In this document: positions 8,693-17,706 of the stretch, piece by piece | Numbering within the stretch: the first letter of the stretch is position 1 | Layout: every line of letters starts with the position of its first letter | NCBI GenBank assembly: GCA_019359595.1 | Contig: JAHHGZ010000019.1 | Location: forward strand, 1-64,000 | Direction: 5' to 3' | DNA from: Cyanomargarita calcarea GSE-NOS-MK-12-04C | Lineage (GTDB): Bacteria > Cyanobacteriota > Cyanobacteriia > Cyanobacteriales > Nostocaceae | DNA length: 64,000 nt | Program-made: the position numbers and the translations under genes | Notes under the pieces: model-generated | Databases searched by the model: none | What the model saw: only the letters and a program-made list of their open reading frames with translations | What the model was told of the DNA's origin: nothing

Positions 8693-9277
8693 TCATGTTT
8701 TGGTTAAGACAAATACACTGCCCTCATTGCCTCTGCCAATACGCATATCTCCATCGATATAAGTGATGTCCAACCAGCCTTGTTGCTCACCACTTTTAAT
8801 TGGAAAATCAATCGCAGTGAATTTCTTCCCGGATTCAATTTGTTGGATGAAATTTCCTGGAGAATTGTAATCTATTAAACGTTGTAAGCCGATAATCGAG
8901 CGATTAAATTTCACGTTTACACGACAACTCGAAACTGGTTCAAACTTTGCCGCAACGCTGACAAAACCTTCAAGATAAGGTAAACCATAGATTTCAGCTA
9001 TGTTGTAAACGCTGTTTGTCGCTACGCGGATACACTGGTAAATTTGACCGAGTTTGAACAATGGAAACCCATCCAGATTTAAAAGTGCCTTACTAGTGGT
9101 GTAGAGTAGTCGCCAGTCGCCATCAAGTAGTTCCGCAGCTTCCACCGGGTTGGGTGTAGGGTTAAGGTCTTCCAAATTGGCGATCGCTGCCAAGATAGCT
9201 TGTTTATCTGCCTCTGTAGCTAATAGTCCGCGATTCTTGCCCGCAATGGCTTCTAAAATAGCCGTTTTTCCGATCAT
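8693..9277 (-). CDS. PAP/fibrillin family protein
   Basis: 194-residue member of the plastid-lipid-associated protein (fibrillin) family, lipocalin-like proteins of thylakoids and plastoglobules linked to carotenoid/quinone handling and photoprotection. Family features seen: ELLDGDWRLLYTTSKALLNL near residue 50, FPLFKLGQIYQCI, VYNIAEI, and the C-terminal YIDGDMRIGRGNEGSVFVL (the strongly conserved 'D-x-R-x-x-R-G' ending). No signal peptide or membrane span. Lies upstream of psaE on the same strand with a 236-bp gap, so probably its own transcript. The exact ligand in cyanobacteria is not established. Confidence 0.9.
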   Translation of the reverse strand: MIGKTAILEAIAGKNRGLLATEADKQAILAAIANLEDLNPTPNPVEAAELLDGDWRLLYTTSKALLNLDGFPLFKLGQIYQCIRVATNSVYNIAEIYGLPYLEGFVSVAAKFEPVSSCRVNVKFNRSIIGLQRLIDYNSPGNFIQQIESGKKFTAIDFPIKSGEQQGWLDITYIDGDMRIGRGNEGSVFVLTKT

Positions 9278-9502
9278 TGTCTGTTACCTCAAAATTAAAC
9301 GCATTTTAAGAAGAAAATAATGTCCCATGTATATCGCCATACAAAAAACTAATATGTCCACTCTTATTTTTGTGCCAATAATAAATAAAATATTTTTTGT
9401 CGGATAATTGCGCAAAAGAGTTGAATGAATAACTAAATAATCCTGTATCAAGTGATAGACTCTTTATTGTCTAGTTACAGTAGCTTTTCCAGTCTCGTCG
9501 AT

Positions 9503-9742
9503 ATGTTGAATTCCCCACTACGTGAAGAACCCCGCACCCAGCGAGCCGCCGTAATTCCAGTCAAACAAGAGTCCTCTCTTCTAGATTGGCTACATTCTAG
9601 CGGTCGTCTAATATCACGTGTGGATCACGAACCTGATTTTTCTGACCGAGTAGAAGAAATAGCAGACCTAATGGGTGTAGAAGATGGAATCACTGATATC
9701 GACGACGACTATGACGATGATATAAGCATAGACGAGGATTAG
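9503..9742 (+). CDS. DUF3134 family protein
   Basis: About 80 residues from ATG 9503, beginning LNSPLREEPR, then AAVIPVKQESSLLDWLHSSG and an Asp-rich tail (DIDDDYDDDISIDED). This matches my recollection of the cyanobacterial DUF3134 family, whose members start at MLN and end in an acidic tail. The frame extends upstream to a GTG at 9452 (96 aa), but the added Ser-rich residues are not part of the family, so the ATG is preferred; neither start has a strong ribosome site. It lies upstream of mraY on the same strand. Function unknown. Confidence 0.75.
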   Translation: MLNSPLREEPRTQRAAVIPVKQESSLLDWLHSSGRLISRVDHEPDFSDRVEEIADLMGVEDGITDIDDDYDDDISIDED

Positions 9743-9828
9743 CCTGCCGAGGCTGGGGACTTATTGGTGTAGATATAGTCCCTAATATGTTTCAAATTTA
9801 TTGAAGTGTGGAGTGAAGGGAAATTTCT

Positions 9829-10926
9829 GTGGACGCTAAATTATCTCCTGACCAAGGATTAAACATTTCTGGTATCGGTCTTGTCTCCTTTCTCGGTTTC
9901 GGTCTAGGTGTCGCAGCACTTGTTTTAGATTTGATGGGGAATCGATCCCCGTGGCAAGGGATGTCTCTTACCCTGCCGCTACTTTTTTGTGCTGTGGCTT
10001 CCGCTGCTGTGGGCTATTTGGTAGTCCCAAAGCTGCAAGAACTTAAAGCAGGGCAAATTATCCGCGAGGATGGTCCCCAAGCTCATTTAAAAAAGGCAGG
10101 CACACCGACAATGGGTGGTATATTCTTTATCCCCGTAGCGGTATTAGTTGCTTGTGTATGGTCTAACTTTTCTACTGAAGTACTTGCTGTTTCCGCGTTA
10201 ACACTCAGCTACGGGCTGGTTGGCTGGCTTGATGATTGGCAAATTCTGCGTCGCAAGTCGAATAAAGGCATATCTCCGAAGATGAAACTGGCTCTGCAAG
10301 TCGGTTTCGCGGTACTGTTCTGTGTATGGGTGGTTTTTACACAGCCTTCTACTATAACAAATATTGCTTTGCCCTTGGGTTTATCTTTGCCCCTTGGATG
10401 GTTATTATTCCTGCCTTTGGCGGGCTTTGTCTTAGTGGCAGAGAGTAACGCAACAAATCTAACTGATGGCATTGATGGCTTGGCAGGGGGAACAGTCGCG
10501 ATCGCACTGTTGGCATTAGGTGCAATAGTGGCACCTACTTCCATAGGATTGATGGTTTTTTGCGCTTGTCTAAGTGGTAGTTGCTTGGGCTTCTTGGCAC
10601 ACAACCGTAACCCTGCCCGTGTTTTTATGGGAGATACTGGTTCTCTTGCGTTAGGAGGAGCTTTAGCAGCAGTAGCACTACTGACTAACAGTTTGGTAAC
10701 GCTATTTATTCTCAGCGGCATCTTCTTTGTGGAAACCCTTTCCGTGATGGCGCAAGTAAGCTATTACAAAGCGACTAAGGGTCCGGATGGCAAAGGCAAA
10801 CGTCTATTTAAAATGGCACCGCTACATCACCATCTGGAACTTTCCGGTTGGTCAGAATTGCAAGTGGTTGCCGTGTTTTATATCATTGGTGCAATGTTGG
10901 CTGCTATCAGCTTGGTTGTCGGTTAA
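9829..10926 (+). CDS. mraY: phospho-N-acetylmuramoyl-pentapeptide transferase (MraY)
   Basis: Integral membrane enzyme making lipid I from UDP-MurNAc-pentapeptide and undecaprenyl phosphate, the first membrane step of peptidoglycan synthesis. 365 residues, about ten transmembrane helices. Motifs: KKAGTPTMGG (~residues 88-97), GWLDDWQILRRKSNKG with the Asp pair, NLTDGIDGLAGG, VFMGDTGSLALGG, and the HHHLE loop near the C-terminus. Starts at GTG 9829, where the frame and length fit the family; no ATG fits better. Followed by a clear intrinsic terminator at 10965-10995. Confidence 0.97.
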   Translation: MDAKLSPDQGLNISGIGLVSFLGFGLGVAALVLDLMGNRSPWQGMSLTLPLLFCAVASAAVGYLVVPKLQELKAGQIIREDGPQAHLKKAGTPTMGGIFFIPVAVLVACVWSNFSTEVLAVSALTLSYGLVGWLDDWQILRRKSNKGISPKMKLALQVGFAVLFCVWVVFTQPSTITNIALPLGLSLPLGWLLFLPLAGFVLVAESNATNLTDGIDGLAGGTVAIALLALGAIVAPTSIGLMVFCACLSGSCLGFLAHNRNPARVFMGDTGSLALGGALAAVALLTNSLVTLFILSGIFFVETLSVMAQVSYYKATKGPDGKGKRLFKMAPLHHHLELSGWSELQVVAVFYIIGAMLAAISLVVG

Positions 10927-10964
10927 TTCTGATTTTTTGACAATATTTTTGAGCAAAATTGAAC

Positions 10965-10995
10965 AACCTCCTCTTAATGAGGAGGTTTGTTTTTT
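10965..10995 (+). terminator. intrinsic terminator of mraY
   Basis: Perfect 9-bp stem AACCTCCTC / GAGGAGGTT with a 5-base loop (10965-10987), followed by TGTTTTTT. It lies 39 bp after the mraY stop. Textbook rho-independent terminator. Confidence 0.88.
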
Positions 10996-10999
10996 GGGA

Positions 11000-11291
11000 T
11001 TTTTATCTCACGCTTATACTTTGAAAAAAGCACATTTTTATTAGCTTCCTAACAGGTTTACTATATGATGGTTCCAATTAGGGTGCATCTAATAAATACC
11101 CCATACTTGAGAGACTTTATCAATAATTATCTAAAATTATATATACTCTAATTCCAGTGCAGAGTCAATTCTCACTCGAAAAACTATCCTTTGACATATA
11201 TATTAACTCAGAGTCAGCACATCTAAACTTAGTGCTTAAAATTACAGATTATTTTGCTGAAATGTGAAAGTTAAATGAAAACTGCTTAAGC
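11000..11291. other. 292-bp intergenic stretch, no gene seen
   Basis: AT-rich DNA between the mraY terminator and the convergent moaB stop. It holds AGGGTGCATCTA at about 11080, which recurs near 22043, but no coding frame, tRNA or long repeat. Confidence 0.4.
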
Positions 11292-11798
11292 TTATCCCTT
11301 GCCAATCTGTAACTGTCCTATCAAATGAACCAGTTCCGGCAAAATCAATTTCTCCATCGCCAATGTAACAGCATTACTAGAACCAGGAAGAGAAAATATT
11401 AACTTACCTTGATAAACACCAGCAACAGCACGAGATGCGATCGCCCGTGAACCAATTTCTTGATAACTTAAGAAACGAAATAATTCGCCAAATCCAGGCA
11501 AAGTCTTTTCCAACAATTTCTCAATAGCATCATAAGTAGTATCTCTAGGTGCAATGCCAGTACCACCATTGAGAATCACGGCATCTATATTTGAGCTTTT
11601 ACCCAGCGTTCCCATCATCTGGAGAATCTGCGCTGGTTCATCTTTGAGAATTGCGTAGGCTGCTACAATATGTTGGCGATCGCTAAGTAATTGCTGAATT
11701 AGCTGACCGCTTTTGTCTGTTTCGGTTGTGCGTGTATCGCTGACGGTAACTACAGCACAAGCTACCGTCATTTCTGCTGAGTCAGGATGAGGTTGCAT
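11292..11798 (-). CDS. moaB: MoaB/MogA-family molybdenum cofactor biosynthesis protein
   Basis: Molybdopterin adenylyltransferase-fold protein acting in molybdenum cofactor synthesis, needed for nitrate reductase among others. 168 residues, single domain: VVTVSDTRTTETDKSGQLI at ~residues 17-35, the ligand motif LNGGTGIAPRDTTYDAIEKL at ~76-95, then the GFGELFRFLSYQEIGSRAI segment and LPGSSNAVTLAMEKLILPEL. Length fits MoaB rather than the longer MoeA or CinA proteins that share the domain. Whether it adenylylates molybdopterin (as MogA does) cannot be told from sequence alone. The 5' flank is a heptameric repeat array. Confidence 0.92.
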   Translation of the reverse strand: MQPHPDSAEMTVACAVVTVSDTRTTETDKSGQLIQQLLSDRQHIVAAYAILKDEPAQILQMMGTLGKSSNIDAVILNGGTGIAPRDTTYDAIEKLLEKTLPGFGELFRFLSYQEIGSRAIASRAVAGVYQGKLIFSLPGSSNAVTLAMEKLILPELVHLIGQLQIGKG

Positions 11799-11810
11799 GA
11801 TATTTTTGAT

Positions 11811-11922
11811 AGTTGTTAGTTGTTAGTTGTTAGTTGTTGATTGATAGGTGTTATTTGTTATTTGTTGGTTGATAGTTGTTGGTTCTAACCACTAACAACT
11901 AACCACTAACCACTAACTCTTT
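11811..11922. repeat. heptameric STRR-type array, TTAGTTG/CAACTAA family
   Basis: Several tandem heptamers (TAGTTGT) followed by variants with T-to-G and T-to-C changes, then the same motif in the opposite orientation (AACCACTAACAACTAACCAC). Period 7. Similar arrays are at 22946-22980, 28262-28296 and 51396-51440. It fills the whole gap between moaB and psb28. Confidence 0.8.
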
Positions 11923-12256
11923 ATGATTTATCTAACCCCAAACCATTTTGTTCAGCATAGCGTTCCATAAAGCGCATAAAGCGCTCCCATTCTTCCGTAG
12001 ATTTCATTAAATGAAGTACTTCTAAAGCTTCTGGCTTCCCATTGACAAATTTAGCCTTGACTTCGCGAGTGATGATTTCTCCCTCTTCGTCAATCATATA
12101 CATCCCAGTGACTTCTTCGGTGGTGGTTTGAGCCAAAGCTTTTGGATTCACAAAAATAAATGTTGCTGTGCCACTATCACCAGTCCGCGATCGCGTTAAA
12201 CGCACGTCAGGAATAACATCTTCGTCGATACCTCTAGAAAACTGGATTTGAGCCAT
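11921..12256 (-). CDS. psb28: photosystem II assembly factor Psb28
   Basis: Cytoplasmic-side assembly protein that binds PSII intermediates (the RC47 stage) during biogenesis and repair. 111 residues, full family length: [20 protein letters not shown] at the start, [10 protein letters not shown], then [20 protein letters not shown] and [17 protein letters not shown]. No membrane segment, as expected. Monocistronic by spacing; the stop abuts the end of a heptameric repeat array. Confidence 0.96.
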   Translation of the reverse strand: MAQIQFSRGIDEDVIPDVRLTRSRTGDSGTATFIFVNPKALAQTTTEEVTGMYMIDEEGEIITREVKAKFVNGKPEALEVLHLMKSTEEWERFMRFMERYAEQNGLGLDKS

Positions 12257-12359
12257 GATGACCGATTTTAAACTTTTGTAATGGTTAATTTAATATTCTC
12301 TCATTATTTAGAACCAACTAGTCTAGGTGCTGCTAATTTTATTTTATAAGTATAAACCC

Positions 12360-12812
12360 TTAAGAGGCTTCTCTTTCCAGCACCAAAGTCACTGGACCGT
12401 CGTTTTCAATCGAGACTTGCATCATGGCACCAAATTGACCTGTTTCTACCAGCAAATCATAAGAACGCAATTTCGCAATAAAGCTGTTATATAAATCGGA
12501 CGCTATTTTGGGAGCAGCAGAACGGTCAAAGGAGGGACGGCGACCTTTGCGACAATCACCATAAAGGGTAAACTGACTAATTACTAGCAATTCGCCGTTA
12601 ATTTCTTGCACAGATTTCTGCCAGCGTTCCGTCCCTTCATCACCTGGAAACACCCGCAATTCCAAACACTTACGTACCATCCAGTCAATTTCAGCATCAG
12701 TATCAGTATCAGCAATACCTACAAGTAAGTTTAATCCCCGCCCGATTTTGCCAATAATTTCACCGTTTACTGTAACTTGAGATGATTTAACTCTTTGAAC
12801 AACTACTCGCAT
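12360..12812 (-). CDS. dtd: D-aminoacyl-tRNA deacylase (Dtd)
   Basis: Proofreading enzyme that hydrolyses D-aminoacyl-tRNAs (and Gly-tRNA-Ala), protecting translation. 150 residues, full length. Begins [18 protein letters not shown]; the family core [17 protein letters not shown] sits at ~residues 77-93, and the C-terminal [17 protein letters not shown] contains the Gly-Pro chirality-sensing motif. No operon partners at short range; upstream DNA carries a heptameric repeat and a palindrome. Confidence 0.95.
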   Translation of the reverse strand: MRVVVQRVKSSQVTVNGEIIGKIGRGLNLLVGIADTDTDAEIDWMVRKCLELRVFPGDEGTERWQKSVQEINGELLVISQFTLYGDCRKGRRPSFDRSAAPKIASDLYNSFIAKLRSYDLLVETGQFGAMMQVSIENDGPVTLVLEREAS

Positions 12813-12898
12813 GATTTCATAAGTTAGGAGTTAGGAGGAGCGGAGTTTTAGTTTCTAACTCCCGTCAGAACTAATGTTCTATGGTGGTGTGAGAATTT

Positions 12899-12932
12899 AG
12901 ATCCCCGACTTCTTAAAAAAAGTCGGGGATCT
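12899..12932. repeat. palindromic interspersed repeat (AGATCCCCGACTT type)
   Basis: Arms AGATCCCCGACTT (12899-12911) and AAGTCGGGGATCT (12920-12932) are perfectly complementary. Diverged members occur at 26706-26734, 42385-42415 and 52275-52307. Here it lies between a gene start (dtd) and a gene end (COG0523 GTPase), so it may terminate transcription entering from dtd's upstream side or simply be a mobile palindrome. Confidence 0.7.
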
Positions 12933-13028
12933 GGACACCACGGTTTTCCACAAATCACATAGGATTGCTACATAACTCAATAAGAAACGCAATATGTCAC
13001 GTCTCTATAACTCCGTTCCTCCTAACTC

Positions 13029-14156
13029 TTACTTTCCAAATCCTTTACCACGAGAAGTAGAAGGTAAACAAATACATTTGTCCAATTGTTCAAGCAATGT
13101 TTCGTTATCCAAATTTTGACCAATCAGCACAATTTGGTTTTTTGGCTCACCTTTCCACTCATCATCATCCATTGTGAAACGCTTACCACAAAGGTGGAAA
13201 ATATGCCGTTTTGGACTTTCGTCAAACCACATTATTCCCTTTGCCCGGAAGACGCTAGTAGGTAGCTGGTTATCTAAGAAATATTGAAATTTCCTGATAT
13301 TAAAAGGTCGATCGCTTTGGAATGATATTGAGGTAAACCCATCATTTTCTAAGTGGTCAGAATGATGGTGATGTTCATGATGGTCATGATGCTCGTGACC
13401 ACATTCAGAGTGGTCATGTTCATGATGTTCATGATGTTCATGATGTTCATGATGCTCGTGACCGCATTCAGAGTGGTCATGCTCATCAACACTATCAAAA
13501 TACTGACCAGACTCAAAGAGACCAACGCTCAAAATTAAAGCTAGTGGAACTTGCGAATTTGTTGTGCGAAGAATTCTGGCTCCTTCCTTAACCTCAGCAA
13601 TTTTTTTCTCTAACTCATTCAAAGCGGTTTCATTAACTAAATCCGCTTTGTTCAGCAAAATTACATCACCATAGGCAATTTGACTGTAAGCAGCTTCCGA
13701 ATTAAATAAATCTAAGCTGTAATTGGCTGCATCAACTACGGTAATAATTGAATCTAGCCGAGTCAAATCGCGCAATTCGGTGCCAAGAAATGTTAGGGCC
13801 ACTGGTAGCGGGTCAGCTAGTCCAGTTGTTTCGACTACTAGATAATCTATATTTTCTTGGCGTTCTAAAACTTTGTAAACGGCATCTACCAAATCATTAT
13901 TAATGGTGCAGCAGATACAACCATTACTCAGTTCCACCATGTTTTCGCCAGTGGAGACAATTAACTCGTTATCGATGCCAATTTCGCCAAATTCATTGAC
14001 TAAAACAGCGGTTTTCAATCCTTGCTGATTGCTCAGGATATGATTAAGTAAAGTTGTTTTGCCGCTACCGAGGAAGCCAGTAATAATTGTTACTGGTAAG
14101 CCTTGCTTCGGCTCATCCATTGCTTGAGATTGCTCAGAAGTAACTGTTGATTGCAT
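13029..14156 (-). CDS. COG0523 (CobW-type) GTPase metallochaperone with His-rich region
   Basis: G3E-family GTPase; relatives deliver Zn, Co or Ni to metalloproteins. 375 residues. Walker A GFLGSGKTTLLNHIL (~27-41), the metal-binding CICC within ELSNGCICCTINNDL (~75-89), VVETTGLADPLPV, and the guanine motif LLNKADL. A His/Asp/Glu-rich stretch (~224-268) contains two copies of a HDHSECGHEHH unit joined by EHH triplets, then HHEHHHH. The CobW C-terminal domain follows (NIRKFQYFLDNQLP, GIMWFDES). The His tract suggests a metal reservoir, most often zinc in this family; a cobalt role in B12 synthesis (cobW) is the alternative. No Zur box was recognised upstream. Confidence 0.9.
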   Translation of the reverse strand: MQSTVTSEQSQAMDEPKQGLPVTIITGFLGSGKTTLLNHILSNQQGLKTAVLVNEFGEIGIDNELIVSTGENMVELSNGCICCTINNDLVDAVYKVLERQENIDYLVVETTGLADPLPVALTFLGTELRDLTRLDSIITVVDAANYSLDLFNSEAAYSQIAYGDVILLNKADLVNETALNELEKKIAEVKEGARILRTTNSQVPLALILSVGLFESGQYFDSVDEHDHSECGHEHHEHHEHHEHHEHDHSECGHEHHDHHEHHHHSDHLENDGFTSISFQSDRPFNIRKFQYFLDNQLPTSVFRAKGIMWFDESPKRHIFHLCGKRFTMDDDEWKGEPKNQIVLIGQNLDNETLLEQLDKCICLPSTSRGKGFGK

Positions 14157-14289
14157 AAGACTGCTATCAAAAAAATTGAGAAACTAGGAATGTAGCGCAC
14201 ACAGTGCATAAAACACTAGCATAGGGGTGCTGGTATTTCATCCCAGCGGCCTTACTATATTATTGCTCATCTGGATTATGCTCGCTGCA

Positions 14290-14395
14290 GGTTTAATACC
14301 CCGACCGTTCTCAGGGTAGCCCGTTTTGAGTTGGGGTTCCAATCCCCACATATATAAACTTCCTTCTTCCTTCTTCCTTCTTCCTTCATTCAATT
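14290..14395 (+). repeat. composite (CTTCCTT)n repeat element, copy B
   Basis: Same architecture as copy A: GTTTAATACCCCGAC block, CCCGTTTTGAGTTGGGGTTCC, CACATATATAAAC, then CTTCCTT heptamers and CTTCATTCAATT. It ends 4 bp before the cysS ATG, so it supplies the immediate 5' untranslated region of that gene. Confidence 0.8.
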
Positions 14396-14399
14396 CGTT

Positions 14400-15848
14400 A
14401 TGACCCTGACACTTTACAATACCCTCACTCGTCGCCAAGAACCATTTGAAACAGTCGAACCTGGAAAGGTTAAGATGTATTATTGCGGCGTGACGGTCTA
14501 TGACTACTGCCATTTGGGTCATGCACGCGCTTGTATTGTTTGGGATGTGGTACGCCGCTATCTTGATTTTATCGGCTACGAAGTCCGGTATGTCCAGAAT
14601 TTTACTGATGTTGATGACAAGATTCTGAATCGAGCCAAGCAAGAAGGTTCATCAATGGAAGCAGTGGCCGATCGCTTTATCAAAGCATATTTTGAGGATA
14701 TGGCGCGGTTAAATATCAAAGAAGCTGATGAATATCCCCGTGCGACCCATACCATGAATGGGATAACTAGGCTAATTCACGAGTTGGAAAATAAAGGCTT
14801 TGCTTATCCTGCTGATGGCGATGTTTACTATGCTGTGAGCCAGTTTCCGGAATATGGCAAACTCTCCCGACGCAAACAAGAAGATATGCAAGCGGGTGCG
14901 AGCGATCGCGTGAATATTGAAGACCCAGAATATCAGAAGAAAAGGCACCCATCTGATTTTGCTCTGTGGAAAGCAGCAAGACCGGGAGAGCCAGCTTGGG
15001 AGTCACCCTGGGGTAAAGGTCGTCCGGGATGGCATATAGAATGTTCGGCGATGGTACGAGATCGCCTAGGTGATACGATTGATATCCACGCTGGTGGAGA
15101 GGACTTAGTTTTTCCCCATCATGAAAATGAAATTGCTCAATCTGAAGCGGCGACAGGGAAACCCTTAGCGAATTACTGGATGCATAACGGCATGGTGACA
15201 GTCGATGGGGAGAAGATGTCCAAATCTTTGGGTAATTTTACCACCATTCGCGACTTGCTGGATAAAGGAGTTGACCCAATGGCGGTGCGCTTGTTTGTGC
15301 TACTGGCGCAATATCGGACGCAAATTGATTTTACCGATCGCGCTCTAGCAGCAGCCACAAACGGCTGGCACACCCTAAAAGACGGTTTACTGTTTGGGGA
15401 ACAGTACGGTGGAAAGCTTGGTTTTGACATCTCTAATAGTAATGAGACAAATGCCGCAGTTATTGAACGTTTCCAAGAAGCCGTGAATCATGACTTTAAT
15501 TTTCCTGGTGGGCTAGTGATTTTGTTTGAATTAGCAAAAGAACTAGGTCGTGAGGGCAAGATCCTGGTGCATGAAGGAAAAACCGAAATATCCGCGTTGG
15601 AATTGCAGCGACAGTGGCAAACACTGGTAAGATTAGCGGGAATTTTGGGTTTAGAAGCCAAGCTGGAAGCGAAAACTGAGACTAGCAGTGATTTAAGCGA
15701 TGCTTCAATAGAGGCGTTATTGCAGCAAAGGCAAGAAGCACGTCAAACTAGAAATTTTGCCGAAAGCGATCGCATTCGCAACGAATTACACAATCAAGGT
15801 ATTACTCTAATTGATAGTCGCGAAGGAACGCGCTGGCACAGAAATTAA
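14400..15848 (+). CDS. cysS: cysteinyl-tRNA synthetase
   Basis: Class I aminoacyl-tRNA synthetase charging tRNA-Cys, 482 residues, normal size. The HIGH motif is HLGH at ~residues 38-41 and the KMSKS motif occurs as EKMSKSLGNF near 272. Zinc ligands are placed as expected: YYCGVTVYD at ~27-35, WHIECSAM near 210, and FPHHENEIAQ around 238. The C-terminal tRNA-binding part ends ARQTRNFAESDRIRNEL. ATG 14400 directly follows repeat copy B and has no Shine-Dalgarno sequence, so initiation may be leaderless or SD-independent. Confidence 0.97.
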   Translation: MTLTLYNTLTRRQEPFETVEPGKVKMYYCGVTVYDYCHLGHARACIVWDVVRRYLDFIGYEVRYVQNFTDVDDKILNRAKQEGSSMEAVADRFIKAYFEDMARLNIKEADEYPRATHTMNGITRLIHELENKGFAYPADGDVYYAVSQFPEYGKLSRRKQEDMQAGASDRVNIEDPEYQKKRHPSDFALWKAARPGEPAWESPWGKGRPGWHIECSAMVRDRLGDTIDIHAGGEDLVFPHHENEIAQSEAATGKPLANYWMHNGMVTVDGEKMSKSLGNFTTIRDLLDKGVDPMAVRLFVLLAQYRTQIDFTDRALAAATNGWHTLKDGLLFGEQYGGKLGFDISNSNETNAAVIERFQEAVNHDFNFPGGLVILFELAKELGREGKILVHEGKTEISALELQRQWQTLVRLAGILGLEAKLEAKTETSSDLSDASIEALLQQRQEARQTRNFAESDRIRNELHNQGITLIDSREGTRWHRN

Positions 15849-15983
15849 GGGAATGGGAGAATGGAAAAACAAAAAAAGGGGAAAGGGATTATTTTTTTAC
15901 CCTTTCCCCTTCACCTTTAATCTTTTTCTCACTCTCCCTACCCCTTACTCCCCCTACCTCTGACTCCTAACTCCCCAATTTTT

Positions 15984-17426
15984 ATGTGGACTGAATTATC
16001 AAAAGCGATCGCTTCTCTGAATATTCCAGCTGATTGGATCGGCATTAGAGCGGTCAAAGAAACTACTTCTAGCCGTCATGTACGTGACGGTTTACCCCAA
16101 GCTAACGGCAAATCCTCCACCATTGGGGCGATGCTGGAAGTTTTGGTAAATGGCTGTTTGGGTTATGCCGCCACCAATTCCTTAGATTTATCGGCTCTAC
16201 AATCGGCAGGCGAACAAGCATATAAACAGGCACTGGTAGCTAGCGAATGGTGGATATATCCTTTCAATGCTGCCACTGAGCGCCCGAAAGTAGTTGGTGA
16301 ATATATTTCTCCATTTCTGGAACCATTTGATGCCCTCAGTCCTGGGGAAATCAATGAATTGCTTGTCCGCATTTGCCATACCCTAAAAGTTGGCGACAAA
16401 ATTGTGCAAACTATAGCCAGCGCCAGCACCAAGGACAGAGAAACTTGGTTTGTTAGCAGCAATGGCTCGCAAGTGTATCAAAAATTTTTATTTTTAAGTA
16501 CCCATTACGGGGCGATCGCTCAAGATGGAGCAATTGTCCAACAACGCACTAATAATGGCTGGGCTGCCCACTGTTACCAAGGCGGATTGGAACTATTAAA
16601 AGAGGGTGATTTATGGCATCGGGTGAGACAAATTGGCGAACAAGCTGTTGAATTGTTGACAGCAGAGGAATGCCCGACCGCTCGCACAAATTTAGTATTA
16701 GCACCAGACCAAATGATGCTGCAAATTCATGAAAGCGTCGGGCATCCCCTAGAAATCGACCGTATTTTGGGAGATGAGCGCAACTACGCCGGAGGTAGCT
16801 TTGTCAGCAAAAGTGATTTTGGCAAGTTGGTATATGGTTCTCCTTTGATGAACATTACCTTCGACCCCACCGTGTCAGGTGAATTTGCCAGCTATGGATT
16901 TGATGATACAGGCGCGGTGGCAACGCGGGAGTACTTAATTAAAGAAGGCGTACTCGAACGCGGTTTGGGTAGTCTGGAGAGCCAAGCCAGGGCCGGTGTA
17001 GCGGGGGTTGCTTGCGCCCGTGCTAGCTCGTGGAATCGACCAGCGATCGACCGGATGGCAAATTTAAATTTGGAACCAGGAAACGCCACATTTGATGAAA
17101 TAATTTCTGGCATAGAAGATGGTATTTTCATGGAATCGAACCGTTCCTGGTCGATTGACGATCGCCGCTATAAATTTCAGTTTGGCTGCGAATATGCGAA
17201 ATTAATTTCTAAGGGGAAACTAACCAAAACCCTCCGCAATCCCAATTATCGAGCCACGACCCCAGAGTTTTGGCAAAGTTTAACCAAAGTCGGAGATGCT
17301 TCAAATTGGCAAATGTACGGTACTCCCTACTGCGGTAAAGGTGAACCCAATCAGGCCATTTGGGTAGGACATGGTTCCCCTGTTTGTGTATTCGCTAACG
17401 TCGAAGTTTTCGGCGGCGGAACTTAA
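15984..17426 (+). CDS. TldD family metallopeptidase component
   Basis: 480-residue TldD-like protein. TldD pairs with TldE (PmbA) to form a metalloprotease that cleaves unfolded peptides and matures some modified peptides. The zinc motif is seen as HESVGHPLEID at ~residues 250-260. Other family blocks: RDRETWF-like stretch near 150, ASYGFDDTGAVATREYLIKE near 310-329, and ESNRSWSIDDRRYKF near 390. The partner gene follows on the same strand at 17707 with about 280 bp of repeat-bearing DNA between, so the pair is kept together although the spacing is unusual for an operon. Confidence 0.92.
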   Translation: MWTELSKAIASLNIPADWIGIRAVKETTSSRHVRDGLPQANGKSSTIGAMLEVLVNGCLGYAATNSLDLSALQSAGEQAYKQALVASEWWIYPFNAATERPKVVGEYISPFLEPFDALSPGEINELLVRICHTLKVGDKIVQTIASASTKDRETWFVSSNGSQVYQKFLFLSTHYGAIAQDGAIVQQRTNNGWAAHCYQGGLELLKEGDLWHRVRQIGEQAVELLTAEECPTARTNLVLAPDQMMLQIHESVGHPLEIDRILGDERNYAGGSFVSKSDFGKLVYGSPLMNITFDPTVSGEFASYGFDDTGAVATREYLIKEGVLERGLGSLESQARAGVAGVACARASSWNRPAIDRMANLNLEPGNATFDEIISGIEDGIFMESNRSWSIDDRRYKFQFGCEYAKLISKGKLTKTLRNPNYRATTPEFWQSLTKVGDASNWQMYGTPYCGKGEPNQAIWVGHGSPVCVFANVEVFGGGT

Positions 17427-17460
17427 TTTTGAGTTAGGGTTAGGAGTTAGGAGTTAGGAG

Positions 17461-17571
17461 TTATACCGTTTCTTTGTGAAGCTGCATATATTAACCCCCG
17501 GCTACGCCGTCCCCCCTTGCCAAGGGGGGACTACAGGGGGGTCTTGATTATGTGCATCTTCATACAGAATT
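17461..17571. mobile_element. 111-bp MITE-like repeat, copy 1
   Basis: Nearly identical to 25596-25706 (one substitution seen in 111 positions). The ends are imperfect inverted repeats: TACCGTTTCTTTGTGAAGC at the left and its degenerate complement before GGTA at the right (about 23 of 31 positions), and the centre has the palindrome CCCCCCTTGCCAAGGGGGG. Flanked by TTA on both sides here, compatible with a short target duplication. No coding capacity. It sits between the TldD and TldE genes. Confidence 0.75.
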
Positions 17572-17706
17572 GGTATTAGGGGTTAGTACTTTAAAATTAT
17601 TAACTTAGTCTCTTAAGTTTTCAACAAAACATATTCTTCAACTCCTAACTCATCACTCCTAACTCATCACTTCTAACTCATCACTCCTCACACCCGATTC
17701 AATGCA

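Noticed and set aside
10209-10721. 170-codon open frame antisense to mraY
   Set aside because: Basic, low-complexity shadow in the complement of a membrane protein gene; mraY is unambiguous.
13353-13538. Met/Phe-rich 61-codon frame on the plus strand
   Set aside because: It is the complement of the His-rich codons of the COG0523 GTPase (CAT read as ATG).
14157-14240. Zur-type operator upstream of the COG0523 GTPase
   Set aside because: I could not find a palindromic TGA-A-A-TTT-TCA-like box in the short upstream interval.
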